DNA of 64,000 nucleotides from an uncultured Kiloniellaceae bacterium. GTDB taxonomy: Bacteria; Pseudomonadota; Alphaproteobacteria; Kiloniellales; Kiloniellaceae. The notes under the pieces were generated by a model. That model made no database searches and was not told the DNA's origin. It saw only the letters and a list, made by a program, of their open reading frames with translations. Shown piece after piece: positions 18,658-27,863 of the stretch. The stretch is from positions 124,001 through 188,000 of the forward strand of contig CANMQP010000010.1 of NCBI GenBank assembly GCA_947500035.1. The letters are read 5' to 3'. Made by a program: the position numbers and the translations under genes. Numbering within the stretch: position 1 is the first letter of the stretch; each line of letters starts with the position of its first letter.

Positions 18658-20424
18658 CTATTTGCGAAAGCGGAAGACCCTGTCCCCGACTTTGAGGTCG
18701 CGATAGTTGCTTGGGACACTTGAGAGCGCACCGGATCGCAAATCCTTCCAGAGGGATTCGGTGGTCACGTTATAGGCAAGACTCACCGAGCGCCATTCTT
18801 CACCCTTAAGCTCCAGTACGTAAATCGCCTGACGGCCATTCGACGCCCGTGTTGCAAAAATCAGTTCATCCCCGGGATGATCGGCCAGGTCGATCGCGGT
18901 GATGAGACAGTCCTGTCCGTCCGTTTGACCGCATGTCTTGAGCAGCGAATTGATACTGGGCAGGCTCGCGCTCAGGAGGCTCTCCGGCAACTGCAGATCC
19001 GAGGGCACCAACTCTACACGGTCCGGATCGCTGAGCGTCGCCATTTCATTCTCCAGTGCCGTATTTTCCGGCTGCCTTCGCCAAGTTCCCTCCTCATTGG
19101 ATTTTGACAGGAGATCAAGTTTGGCGATCACAATGTCACGCTCTGCGACACCGGAATCTTGACGGATACGCTCGAGGGCTTTACGGCCCGGTGCGCCCAA
19201 TTCGAACTTCATGAAGCCGTAGTCGAAGCTCTCTGCATCCACGGCGCCAGTGGTCAGGCGCTCATACTGACTTCGCGCGCTCAGTACGAAAGGATCGGCA
19301 AACGGCGTCTGCATGATCAGCGCGATGGCGGCTACACCCAGAGCAATAAAAACGTTGGCACGCCGGCAGACCGCCATCCAACGGTCGCGAAACAAAAGCG
19401 AGGCGACATAGGCAATGGCGTAAACGGCGAGTATTCCTGTTCCCACAGCGATCCAGACGCGCTCGGGTGTGAGGCCATAGTCCGCAATTCGCAGGTGGAT
19501 GGCGTACGCGGCGAAGCCGCTGAAGAACAGCAAAGCGGGCAGCAGTACCATCGTGGCGATGCGGAGCGGTTGATTTGCCGCGAAGGCTTCGCTGCCGTCC
19601 CGCAGAACAGCGTTGCTCAGGATGATGCCGATCGTGATCAGGGAGAGGATCGTGGCGGAAGCACTGACGACACTCGAGAGCTTTTCGAATCCACCAAGAG
19701 ACAAAGCCAGCAGAAACCCGACTGACAGAACCAGAAATACCGGGTTTAGGATCGACAGTAGGGCAAAGAGGATTGCTCGCAGGGATGCCACGATCCGCGC
19801 ATAGTCGCGGGCGATGAAGATACCAAGAGCCGTGGCTCCTGTCTTGGCCGAGACATCGAACATCGGTTCGCCGAGCAGCAATTTAAGCGCGTCGATCCCT
19901 ACGCTGTCGAACAGGAGGGCGAAAAGGAAGAGAATCAGCCAGAAAAGCCACATGAAGCCGAGGCCGACAAGGGCTAGGAGGCCGTTGTTCCAGGAATGAA
20001 CGAAGAGGCCTTCATAGGAGAAGGAGAGATCACCGTCATCCAGCCAGGTTTGAAAAAAGGGTAGAAGGATGTAGGTGAAAATGATGGCCTGGCCGGCCAG
20101 GAGGAAGAGCAATCCCGCATTCACCGACAATTCGATACCGAAGCGGTAAATCGAAGTCGCGGCAAGCAAAGCCAGGCAAATCACCGAAGCAACAGCGAAG
20201 ACTGACGCCGCCAGGACCTTACCGGGACGCGCGCTCAAAACAAACAAAAGCGGTCCGAGCAGCAGCGCCTGCGATAGAGAAAATGACAGCGCAACGTCGT
20301 CGACGTGTTCGACTGTCAGATAAGTCAGTAGGCCGCAGATGACTCCGATAACGAGGAAGAGGCCGGCCCATGCCTTTGGCAGTCTTTCCTGCTGAGGCAC
20401 GGTCAGGGTTTCATTCGAGCTCAT
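18658..20424 (-). CDS. DUF4153 polytopic membrane protein
   Basis: 588-aa integral membrane protein of unknown function. Residues ~1-390 hold about a dozen hydrophobic helices (for example AGLFLVIGVICGLLTYL near the start and MWLFWLILFLFALLFDSVGIDALKLL mid-domain). The C-terminal ~190 residues are soluble and probably periplasmic. It stands between RidA and nrdJ on the minus strand but is separated from nrdJ by a terminator. The family name is from memory. Confidence 0.78.
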   Translation of the reverse strand: MSSNETLTVPQQERLPKAWAGLFLVIGVICGLLTYLTVEHVDDVALSFSLSQALLLGPLLFVLSARPGKVLAASVFAVASVICLALLAATSIYRFGIELSVNAGLLFLLAGQAIIFTYILLPFFQTWLDDGDLSFSYEGLFVHSWNNGLLALVGLGFMWLFWLILFLFALLFDSVGIDALKLLLGEPMFDVSAKTGATALGIFIARDYARIVASLRAILFALLSILNPVFLVLSVGFLLALSLGGFEKLSSVVSASATILSLITIGIILSNAVLRDGSEAFAANQPLRIATMVLLPALLFFSGFAAYAIHLRIADYGLTPERVWIAVGTGILAVYAIAYVASLLFRDRWMAVCRRANVFIALGVAAIALIMQTPFADPFVLSARSQYERLTTGAVDAESFDYGFMKFELGAPGRKALERIRQDSGVAERDIVIAKLDLLSKSNEEGTWRRQPENTALENEMATLSDPDRVELVPSDLQLPESLLSASLPSINSLLKTCGQTDGQDCLITAIDLADHPGDELIFATRASNGRQAIYVLELKGEEWRSVSLAYNVTTESLWKDLRSGALSSVPSNYRDLKVGDRVFRFRK

Positions 20425-20677
20425 GAATCCATTCGTATGTTTAAAATCGAATTAGTCGAAAAATAGTGACGTAAAATCTGCAACAGACTCTGCGATCGAG
20501 GTGACGAAATTATGGCGATGCGGAAACGGCTGTGACGAGGGGTTTCAGGCGATAGCGCTTCAGGTCTGCTGAATAGCAGACAGAAAAAACGGGGTGCCTC
20601 AAATAAGGACACCCCGAAGTTAACAGGGAGAACTGAGGCCTGTGGTCACAGGCCCAACCGCTCCCGAGATGGCTGGC
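20425..20677. other. Intergenic region between nrdJ and the DUF4153 gene
   Basis: 253 bp: the nrdJ terminator lies at 20583-20616 and the promoter region of the DUF4153 gene lies between about 20425 and 20580. No gene was recognised. Confidence 0.6.
20583..20616 (-). terminator. Rho-independent terminator of nrdJ
   Basis: On the minus strand, CGGGGTG pairs with CACCCCG around a loop that contains a further CCT/AGG pairing, followed by six T. It is ~60 bp after the nrdJ stop. Confidence 0.88.
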
Positions 20678-23600
20678 TCAGGAACAGCCGCTGGTGCTGC
20701 CGCAGGTTGCACACTTCATGCAGGTCCCGTTGCGTACCAGCGTAAAGTTGCCGCAGTCTCCGCAAGGATCGCCCTCGTAGCCCTTGATGCGTGCTTCGCG
20801 CACACGTTCCAGGCGTTTGCTGGCACTTGAAGAGGTCGCAGCCTCGCCGGCGGCAGTTGGCGTCGGAGCTCCGGAAGGAGCTGCCGATGTTGACAGAGAT
20901 GCGCCGACGAGTTCAGGAGACGGGCTGCTTCCGGCTGGCGCCGGGGCTGCCGTCGATGAGGTTATCTGGGAGACATTGGAGGCTACCGCCGCGCCCGACG
21001 AAACATCGGTGGCGCCAGCGCTACCGCCGTTGAAAACCAGCAGCTGATTGCGAACGTACCCGGTGGATGCGACCCGGCGAACAGTCTCGGCGACCGCTTC
21101 ACGGGTGTCTTCCGGCAGATTGCCTTCCTCGTCACCACGCCCGACAGAATCAGGCATGACGTCAGCGGGCTCCACATGGGCCAGGTCGTTGCGGCCCAGA
21201 TAGGAGATTGCCAGTTCCCGGAAGATGTAGTCGATCACCGAAGTCGCCATCTTGATGGCATCGTTGCCTTCAACCATGCCCGAGGGCTCGAAACGCGTGA
21301 AGGTAAAGGCCTCGACGTACTCCTCGAGCGGTACGCCGTACTGCAGGCCGATCGAAATCGCGATGGCGAAGTTGTTCATCAGGCTGCGGAAGGCGGCGCC
21401 TTCCTTGTGCATATCGATGAAAATCTCGCCGATTGATCCGTCTTCGTATTCACCGGTCCGCAGGTAAACCTTGTGCCCGCCAACAATAGCCTTCTGGGTG
21501 TAACCCTTGCGCCGTTGCGGCAGCTTTGCACGTTCGGTCTGGCGTTCGATGATCCGCTCGATGATCCGCTCGGCGACAATCTCAGCCCGTTGATTGCTTG
21601 GCGCGTCCGCGACCTGTTCAGCCAGGGTCTCATCGTCTTCGTCGGCATCCTCTTCCAGGATGGCGGTCGAGAGGGGCTGCGAGAGCTTGGAACCATCCCG
21701 GTACAGCGCGTTGGCTTTCAGCCCAAGGCGCCAGGACAGCATGTAGGCGTCTTTGCAATCGTCCACCGAAGCCTGGTTCGGCATGTTGATGGTCTTGGAA
21801 ATCGCTCCCGAGATGAAAGGCTGCGCCGCGGCCATCATCCGGATGTGGCTTTCTGCGCTCAGATAGCGCTTACCGATCCGGCCGCAGGCGTTGGCACAGT
21901 CGAACACCGGCAGGTGCTCGTCTTTCAGGCCCGGTGCACCTTCCAGCGTCATCGCGCCGGTGCAGTAGGTATTGGCCGCTTCGACATCGGTCTTGGTGAA
22001 GCCCAGGGTCGCCAGCATGTCGAAGGAAACATCATCCAACTGCTCGGCGCTGATGCCCAGAACCTTGGTGCAGAACTCCTCGCCAAGTGTCCATTTATTA
22101 AAGGTGAACTTGATGTCGAAAGCCGAACCGAGGCTGGCTTCGATGGCCTGTAGCGCCGCTTCGGTGAAGCCTTTAGCCCGCAGACTCTCGTGGTTGACGC
22201 CGGGGGCACCGACCAGGGTGCCGTGACCGACCGCGTAGCCGACGATGTCCTCAATCTGACCATCGTCGTAGCCAAGAGTTTCGAGAGCTTCGGGGACGGT
22301 ACGGTTGATAATCTTGAAGTAGCCGCCGCCGGCCAGTTTCTTGAACTTTACGATCGCGAAGTCAGGCTCGATGCCGGTGGTGTCGCAATCCATGACCAGA
22401 CCGATCGTGCCGGTTGGTGCGATGACGGTGGTCTGGGCGTTGCGGTAACCGTGCTTTTCGCCCTTGGCCAGTGCCTCGTCCCAGGCCCGTTTCGCGGCCT
22501 TGACCAAGGCCTTGTCCGGACAGCTGGCGGAATCGAGCGGAACCGGTTTGACCGAGAGCTCTTCATACCCGTCGCCATGGCCGTGCGCTGCCCTGCGATG
22601 GTTGCGTATGACCCGAAGCATTTCTTCGCGGTTTTCGTCATAACCGGGGAAGGCGCCAAGCTCACCCGCGATTTCAGCGGAGGTGGCATAGGCGACACCG
22701 GTCATGGTTGCGCTCAAGGCCCCGCAGATACCCCGGCCTTCGTCGGAATCATATGCGATACCGTCAGCCATCAGCAGGCCACCGATGTTGGCATAACCAA
22801 GACCCAGCGTCCGATAAGCGTAGCTGAGCTGCGCAATCTCACGCGACGGGAACTGCGCCATCATCACCGACACCTCAAGTGTGAGGGTCCAGAGGCGTAC
22901 CGCATGTTCGTAGGACGCGATATCGAAGCGGCCGTCCTCGTGACGGAAGGTCATCAGGTTCAAGGATGCGAGATTACAGGCCGTATCGTCCAGGAACATG
23001 TACTCGGAGCAAGGGTTGGATCCGTTGATCCGGCCCGACACAGGGCAGGTATGCCACTCGTTGATGGTGCTGTCGTACTGCATGCCCGGATCGGCGCAGG
23101 CCCAGGCGGCCTGAGCGATCTTGTCCCATAGCTCGCGGGCTTTGATGGTCTTGTGGACGCCGCCGTCGGTCCGGCGCAGCAGCGCCCAGTCACCGTCGTT
23201 CTCGACAGCTTCGAAAAAGCCGTTGGGCGCACGCACGGAGTTATTTGAGTTTTGGCCCGAAACCGTCAGATAGGCGTCCGAATCCCAATCGGTGTCGTAG
23301 GTTTTGAACTCGATCGAGGCGTAGCCCTGGCCGGCGTACTGGATTGTCCGTTGAATGGCGTTATCGGGCACCAGTGCTTTACGGGCCGCGCGGATCGCCT
23401 TTTTCAGAAGCGGATTCTTCTTGGGATCAAGGAGTGTCTCAGTCGTTTCGTCACCTTCTCCGACATGGCAGGCTTTCATGACGTCATTGAGAAACTTCTC
23501 ACAGGTCTTCGAGCCCGTTACCAAGGCTGCGACCTTCTGTTCCTCGACGACCTTCCAGTCAATGTAATCCTCGATATCGGGGTGATCGAGATCAACGGTG

Positions 23601-24442
23601 ACCATTTTGGCCGCCCTGCGTGTGGTGCCGCCTGACTTGATCGCGCCGGCTGCCCGGTCACCGATTTTCAGGAAGCTCATGAGGCCGGAGGATTTGCCGC
23701 CGCCTGCAAGGCTCTCTTCAGCGCCGCGGAGTTTCGAGAAGTTGGTACCGGTTCCCGAACCGTATTTGAAGAGGCGTGCCTCGCGGACCCAGAGATCCAT
23801 GATGCCGTTATCGTTCACCAGATCATCATTGACCGACTGGATGAAGCAGGCATGGGGCTGGGGGTGTTCGTATGCGGAAGAAGAACGGACCAGTTCACCA
23901 CTCTCGAAGTGAACATAGTAGTGACCCTGGCTTGGACCATCGATCCCATAGGCCCAATGCAAACCGGTATTGAACCACTGCGGCGAATTCGGTGCGGCCA
24001 TCTGACGGACCAGCATGTAGCGCATCTCGTCGAAGTAGGCCCGGGCGTCTTCTTCAGCGTCGAAATAGCCGCCTTTCCAACCCCAGTAGGTCCAGGTGCC
24101 CGCCATGCGGTCAAAGACCTGCTTGGCGCTGTGTTCGCCGACGATCCGATCGTCTTCGTCCAGATCCTCGAGTGCCTTTTTGTCGGGCGCGGAGCGCCAG
24201 AGCCAGGCTGGGATATTGTCTTCACGAACCCGACTCAACTTGCGGGGCACACCGCGCTTACGGAAGTACTTTTGGGCAAGAATATCGCACGCAACCTGGC
24301 TCCAGGCGGCAGGAACCTCAATGTCCCGCGCCTCAAAGACGATTGACCCATCCGGATTGCGGATTTCGCTCGATGTTTTTCTGAATTCGATGGAGTCGTA
24401 TACGTCTTTGCCGACCTCGGTAAAGCGACGTGCGATGCGCAT
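20678..24442 (-). CDS. nrdJ: Vitamin B12-dependent (class II) ribonucleotide reductase
   Basis: Adenosylcobalamin-dependent enzyme that reduces ribonucleotides to deoxyribonucleotides with or without oxygen. The 1254-aa protein has the catalytic core ([43 protein letters not shown]), a central cobalamin/barrel region ([21 protein letters not shown]) and a long C-terminal extension. The last ~30 residues form a cysteine-rich zinc-ribbon-like tail (CGDCGN...[13 protein letters not shown]). This is the long alphaproteobacterial form. No B12 riboswitch was recognised upstream; a CtrA-like site lies 196 bp before the start. Confidence 0.96.
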   Translation of the reverse strand: MRIARRFTEVGKDVYDSIEFRKTSSEIRNPDGSIVFEARDIEVPAAWSQVACDILAQKYFRKRGVPRKLSRVREDNIPAWLWRSAPDKKALEDLDEDDRIVGEHSAKQVFDRMAGTWTYWGWKGGYFDAEEDARAYFDEMRYMLVRQMAAPNSPQWFNTGLHWAYGIDGPSQGHYYVHFESGELVRSSSAYEHPQPHACFIQSVNDDLVNDNGIMDLWVREARLFKYGSGTGTNFSKLRGAEESLAGGGKSSGLMSFLKIGDRAAGAIKSGGTTRRAAKMVTVDLDHPDIEDYIDWKVVEEQKVAALVTGSKTCEKFLNDVMKACHVGEGDETTETLLDPKKNPLLKKAIRAARKALVPDNAIQRTIQYAGQGYASIEFKTYDTDWDSDAYLTVSGQNSNNSVRAPNGFFEAVENDGDWALLRRTDGGVHKTIKARELWDKIAQAAWACADPGMQYDSTINEWHTCPVSGRINGSNPCSEYMFLDDTACNLASLNLMTFRHEDGRFDIASYEHAVRLWTLTLEVSVMMAQFPSREIAQLSYAYRTLGLGYANIGGLLMADGIAYDSDEGRGICGALSATMTGVAYATSAEIAGELGAFPGYDENREEMLRVIRNHRRAAHGHGDGYEELSVKPVPLDSASCPDKALVKAAKRAWDEALAKGEKHGYRNAQTTVIAPTGTIGLVMDCDTTGIEPDFAIVKFKKLAGGGYFKIINRTVPEALETLGYDDGQIEDIVGYAVGHGTLVGAPGVNHESLRAKGFTEAALQAIEASLGSAFDIKFTFNKWTLGEEFCTKVLGISAEQLDDVSFDMLATLGFTKTDVEAANTYCTGAMTLEGAPGLKDEHLPVFDCANACGRIGKRYLSAESHIRMMAAAQPFISGAISKTINMPNQASVDDCKDAYMLSWRLGLKANALYRDGSKLSQPLSTAILEEDADEDDETLAEQVADAPSNQRAEIVAERIIERIIERQTERAKLPQRRKGYTQKAIVGGHKVYLRTGEYEDGSIGEIFIDMHKEGAAFRSLMNNFAIAISIGLQYGVPLEEYVEAFTFTRFEPSGMVEGNDAIKMATSVIDYIFRELAISYLGRNDLAHVEPADVMPDSVGRGDEEGNLPEDTREAVAETVRRVASTGYVRNQLLVFNGGSAGATDVSSGAAVASNVSQITSSTAAPAPAGSSPSPELVGASLSTSAAPSGAPTPTAAGEAATSSSASKRLERVREARIKGYEGDPCGDCGNFTLVRNGTCMKCATCGSTSGCS

Positions 24443-25124
24443 GCCGTGTCCTCTCTTGCCCTAAATGTAAGTTTCGCCAGTTTTAAGCGGCCCCGGGGTG
24501 GAAAAAACCCTTCGACTCGCCGAGGCCATGCTTCCCCATGTGCTGCTGAAATCGCCGAAATAATCCCCTGCGACAGCACATCTTGTTGCATGAGCCGAGT
24601 TAACCACAACATTTGCCTCGCGTCACCAGATATTGTCTTAACAAAGGGTTAATTCATGGGTATCAAAGGTGGTAAAATGCCATGATACCGAGTATCCAAG
24701 ATAGGTAATATATGGTGATAAATTGATTTTTTTCAATGATTTAAGATTTTCCACTCATCCTAACTCCGCATGGTTAATTTATTTGTAACAACTTGTCGCA
24801 CCCAGGGGGCACAATCATAGATCTAGTGTTTGTCTCTGGCATCCGGGAACGCGGTTTTGCGAAATCGGCGAGGCCATAGATCGAACAGGGGACACTCGAC
24901 CCTATCAAAGGTCGGATTCTGTAAAGGTGTGGATGCTAGTGTGACGCCGGACGTCAGGATTCGTTGCTTCAAGTCCGTCTTGCGCGCCTTGAGCAAAGGG
25001 CCCAAGTCTTAATGATTGCGGCATTTTATCGGCGCTCGAGTTTAGCCAAAGCTGCTGGACTGTGGTCAGTCTAGGTGCAATAGTCCGGCTCAGTGAAGCA
25101 GATGTTTCAGAGGAAGAGGTTTTC
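24443..25124. other. Divergent intergenic region nrdJ / NDUFA12
   Basis: 682 bp shared by two divergent genes. It is AT-rich between ~24640 and 24790. It holds a CtrA-like site (24638-24652) and a 7-bp inverted repeat TGTGCTG/CAGCACA (about 24539-24581). No conserved gene, B12 box or RNA gene was recognised, despite several short open frames. Confidence 0.55.
24638..24652. promoter_or_regulatory. CtrA-like binding motif
   Basis: Exact match to TTAA-N7-TTAA (TTAACAAAGGGTTAA), the full CtrA site of Caulobacter and relatives. It lies 196 bp upstream of nrdJ and 473 bp upstream of the NDUFA12 gene. Confidence 0.5.
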
Positions 25125-25505
25125 ATGGTTGGCGGCACGTTTGGCACGTGGCTTTACACCAAGCTCAAGGGCGAGCTGGTTGGTCAGGACGGGCAGGGCA
25201 ATCGCTACTACCGCATGAAGGGCGGTGGCACCGTGCACGGCGACAGCCTGCGCAAGGAGCGCCGCTGGGTTTATTACGCCGGAGATGTGGAAGCGAGCCG
25301 GGTGCCTGCCGAGTGGCACGCCTGGCTCCATCATGGAAGCGACGAGATTCCGCCTGAAGGCGGCCCGGCGAAGTATTCCTGGCAAAAAGAACATCTGCCC
25401 AACCAGACGGGAACAGATCAGGCCTACCGGCCGCCCGGGCATGCTTTCAAAGGCGGTGCCCGCGACAAGGCGACCGGTGACTACGAACCCTGGACGCCAG
25501 GCTGA
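25125..25505 (+). CDS. NADH:ubiquinone oxidoreductase subunit NDUFA12-like
   Basis: Supernumerary complex I subunit conserved between alphaproteobacteria and mitochondria. Recognisable segments: GTFGTWLYTKLKGELVGQDGQGNRYY, RRWVYYAGDVEASRVPAEWHAWLHH, and PYRPPGHAFKGG-like PP-G-rich C terminus. The ATG at 25125 (126 aa) follows GAGGAAGAGG and matches the family N terminus; the upstream in-frame ATG at 25062 has no support. It heads a run with mlaD, a short ORF and a DUF2155 gene. Confidence 0.93.
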   Translation: MVGGTFGTWLYTKLKGELVGQDGQGNRYYRMKGGGTVHGDSLRKERRWVYYAGDVEASRVPAEWHAWLHHGSDEIPPEGGPAKYSWQKEHLPNQTGTDQAYRPPGHAFKGGARDKATGDYEPWTPG

Positions 25506-25618
25506 TCAATCCGGATGCCGTAGACCTGGACCGTCGTGACAATCGGGAACCTGGACGCGGGAATTCGTTCATGCCTGAGGCAGGGCACGGGCAATAGCTA
25601 TCAAGGAAATCGGAAGAG

Positions 25619-26107
25619 ATGCGCAGAAACATTATCGAGACCATTATGGGCGGGATCGTCATCCTGGTCGCGGTGTTTTTCGTTGTGTTCGCCTTCAACA
25701 GCAGCGGCGTCGGCACGGTCGACGGTTACCGCATCACGGCTGAGTTCGACGATGCGACCGGCCTGGCGCCTGGCACCGATGTCCGGCTGGCCGGTGTCAA
25801 GATCGGCACTGTGGTCGAGCAGAGCTTGAACCCGGAGACCTATTTCGCTCAGATCGTCCTTCAGATCGATGAGGAGATCCAACTACCGGTCGGCACGTCG
25901 GCCCGGATTATTTCCGATGGTCTGCTTGGCGGGAACTTTGTGAGCCTGACACCGGGGGGCGATGACGAGAATATCCCGGCCGGTGGTGAAATCGAGTACA
26001 CGCAGGGCTCGATCAATGTGGTCGACCTGCTGGGGCGCTTCGTTTTCAGTGCCGCCGAATCAAACGGCGACGGGGCAGGCGAAGCAGATACTCAGGATAA
26101 CTTTTAG
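25619..26107 (+). CDS. mlaD: Outer membrane lipid asymmetry protein MlaD-like (MCE domain)
   Basis: Inner-membrane-anchored periplasmic MCE protein that carries phospholipid between membranes as a hexamer. Residues 5-27 are one membrane anchor. Residues ~38-115 form the single MCE domain (ITAEFDDATGLAPGTDVRLAGVKIGTV, ISDGLLGGNFVSLTPGG), with a short tail ending in VDLLGRFVF. AGGAA/GGAAGAG precede the ATG. The partner ATPase and permease genes (mlaF, mlaE) are not in the window. Confidence 0.92.
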   Translation: MRRNIIETIMGGIVILVAVFFVVFAFNSSGVGTVDGYRITAEFDDATGLAPGTDVRLAGVKIGTVVEQSLNPETYFAQIVLQIDEEIQLPVGTSARIISDGLLGGNFVSLTPGGDDENIPAGGEIEYTQGSINVVDLLGRFVFSAAESNGDGAGEADTQDNF

Positions 26108-26120
26108 CAAGACCGTGGGA

Positions 26121-26441
26121 ATGATGAGCTCGAACGGCGGAAAACCCGATATCCTCAAGCCCGATATCCCCAAGCCCGATATCCCCGAGTCCGATATCCC
26201 CGAATGGCGCCAACCCGATGGCGCGTTGGTTTCCTGTCGTGAGAAGATCAAGGTACTCAACGAAAATCTTGTCGAAATCCAGGAAATGGCTCAGGACGCT
26301 CTTGAGGATGCCATCCTGATGGGATGCGATGAACGCCAGGTCCGTGAGGTTCTCACGACGCTGATGGCGCGGCTTGATAATCCTTATGCAGATAAAACGT
26401 CGCGGCCGGACGAAGCTGGAGAGGCTGAGGGTTCGGAATGA
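26121..26441 (+). CDS. Short hypothetical protein with PDIPK repeats
   Basis: About 106 aa, sandwiched between mlaD (13 bp away) and the DUF2155 gene (4-bp ATGA overlap), which supports translation. The first ~30 residues include four tandem pentapeptides of the form (P/S)DI(L/P)(K/E). The rest is helical and acidic (REKIKVLNENLVEIQEMAQDALEDAILMGCDERQVREVLTTLM), a probable coiled-coil. The start could be 26121 or 26124; a weak GGGA lies nearby. Function unknown. Confidence 0.75.
   Translation: MMSSNGGKPDILKPDIPKPDIPESDIPEWRQPDGALVSCREKIKVLNENLVEIQEMAQDALEDAILMGCDERQVREVLTTLMARLDNPYADKTSRPDEAGEAEGSE
26145..26204 (+). repeat. Four-copy 15-bp coding minisatellite
   Basis: Tandem units of the form CCCGATATCCCCAAG at 26145, 26160, 26175 and 26190, with 1-3 differences between copies. 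They are in frame and encode PDILK-PDIPK-PDIPE-SDIPE. Confidence 0.9.
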
Positions 26442-26995
26442 AGTCTCTTGGAAAGTGGTTCGGATCCGCTCTCGCCGCCGGGTCGTTTTTTGCGCTGCCT
26501 CTGATCCTGGTTCCCTCCGCAGTGTTTGCGCAAACGACTGAGCCGCTCGAGGCTCCGGCGGCTGATACCGAAGGCTCGGCGACGCCGGATGTCAGCCCTT
26601 TGCAGTCGGAAACGCCGGTTACGACTGACAGTGCGATCCTGCAGGGCTTGGACAAGATCACGGCCCGCGTTTCTGAGTTCGAAGCGCCGATTGGCGAAAC
26701 TGTGCATTTCGGCAGCTTTGAGATCGTCGCCTACGCCTGCAAGAAGACGCCGCCGGAAGAGCCGCCTGAATCCACTGCTTTTCTCGAGATTACGGATGTG
26801 CGGCCGGATGAGCCCGCCAGTATCGTTTTCAAAGGATGGATGTTTGCTTCGTCACCGGCGCTCTCCGCTGTTGAGCATCCCGTCTATGATGTCTGGGTGA
26901 CGGGCTGCCGCGAAGCGCCGCCTGCGATCAATCCCACGCCTGATGAAAATGCGGTTGAAGGCGATACGCCCACGGAAGAGCCCGCTGCGCAGTAG
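26438..26995 (+). CDS. DUF2155 domain protein, exported
   Basis: Periplasmic protein of 185 aa. There is a signal peptide to about residue 31 (PSAVFAQ), a low-complexity Ala/Pro/Thr linker to ~60, then the DUF2155 core (ITARVSEFEAPIGETVHFGSFEIVAYACKKTPPEEPPE, FKGWMFASSPALSAVEHPVYDVWV). It is conserved in alphaproteobacteria next to NDUFA12; its function is unknown. It starts inside the stop of the preceding gene. The tail is acidic and Pro-rich. Confidence 0.88.
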   Translation: MKSLGKWFGSALAAGSFFALPLILVPSAVFAQTTEPLEAPAADTEGSATPDVSPLQSETPVTTDSAILQGLDKITARVSEFEAPIGETVHFGSFEIVAYACKKTPPEEPPESTAFLEITDVRPDEPASIVFKGWMFASSPALSAVEHPVYDVWVTGCREAPPAINPTPDENAVEGDTPTEEPAAQ

Positions 26996-27049
26996 CCCGC
27001 CGATATGGCCTGCGAGGATAACTCGCCAGATCAGCAGAGGCTGTTGGCG

Positions 27050-27766
27050 TTACGAACTCCCGCGCGTCGCCCGTTTGGGTTTTGCCGCCACATTGGTCAT
27101 TTCCAAAAGCTGCTGGCTGACCGTTTCGAACTTGTTCTGCAGGTGACGCTTCAAAATGTCCGCAAGCTGAGCGCCGTCCCTGGCTTCCAGAGCGACGATC
27201 ATTTCCTCGTGTTCGGCAACCGCCTGATCCCAGCGATCGCGTGACATATTTGCGATGTATCTGGCGCGCCGGACGCGGCCAGCTAGAGAGCGGTACATTG
27301 TGATGAGGCTGTTATTACGCGAGCCCGCCAGAATAGCCTCGTGGATGTTCTGATTGAGTTGGAAATAGGGCTTCAACTCTTCCTGCCGATAATGCTCCAT
27401 CATGCGTTTATGAAGAGAGCGCACAGCGGTAATTTCGCGGGCCGTCATATTTTGACACGCCAGCTCTCCCGCCAACGCCTCGAGCGCGCCCATGACCGGA
27501 AAGACCTCTTCAAGATCCTCCATCGTAATCAGGCTCGCCGACGCACCACGGTTAGGTGTGAGGGTAACCAGACCTTCGGATGCCAGAACCTTCAGCGCTT
27601 CGCGGAGGGGAGTGCGAGAGACTCCAAAGCGCTCACAGAGTTCCTTCTCCGGAATCTTCACGCCTGGTGCCAGGTCTCCGTCGACGATCATGTCACGAAG
27701 ACGACCGACCAGTTCCTCGTGTAGAGACTGCCGGACGATTGGTTGTTTCACGGCAAATGAAGCCAT
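27050..27766 (-). CDS. GntR family regulator, FCD (FadR-type) subgroup
   Basis: Ligand-responsive repressor of 238 aa. The winged helix covers ~10-80 (RLRDMIVDGDLAPGVKIPEKELCERFGVSRTPLREALKVLASEGLVTLTPNRG). The FCD all-helical sensing domain covers ~90-225, with metal-ligand-type residues (N-H-E in NQNIHEAIL, H in AEHEEMI). Such regulators usually sense organic acids such as lactate, glycolate or malonate. It lies next to the dehydrogenase gene it probably controls. Confidence 0.92.
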   Translation of the reverse strand: MASFAVKQPIVRQSLHEELVGRLRDMIVDGDLAPGVKIPEKELCERFGVSRTPLREALKVLASEGLVTLTPNRGASASLITMEDLEEVFPVMGALEALAGELACQNMTAREITAVRSLHKRMMEHYRQEELKPYFQLNQNIHEAILAGSRNNSLITMYRSLAGRVRRARYIANMSRDRWDQAVAEHEEMIVALEARDGAQLADILKRHLQNKFETVSQQLLEMTNVAAKPKRATRGSS

Positions 27767-27863
27767 TGTGTGTGTTCCCTGAAGATATTCTTCAAAGCGA
27801 CAAAACTTCGATTTTTCTGGTTTCTAATGCGGAATCGCAATGAAATCACAAACGTCATTATCC

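Noticed and set aside
20441-20455. Second CtrA-like site (TTAA-N7-TTAG) before the DUF4153 gene
   Set aside because: One mismatch to the consensus, and only ~17 bp from the start codon; too weak to claim.
22190-23131. Plus-strand open frame of 313 codons inside nrdJ
   Set aside because: Antisense to a conserved gene, no ribosome site, no recognisable motif.
24443-25124. Cobalamin riboswitch before nrdJ
   Set aside because: No B12 box or matching paired elements were found upstream on the minus strand, though class II reductases are sometimes near such switches.
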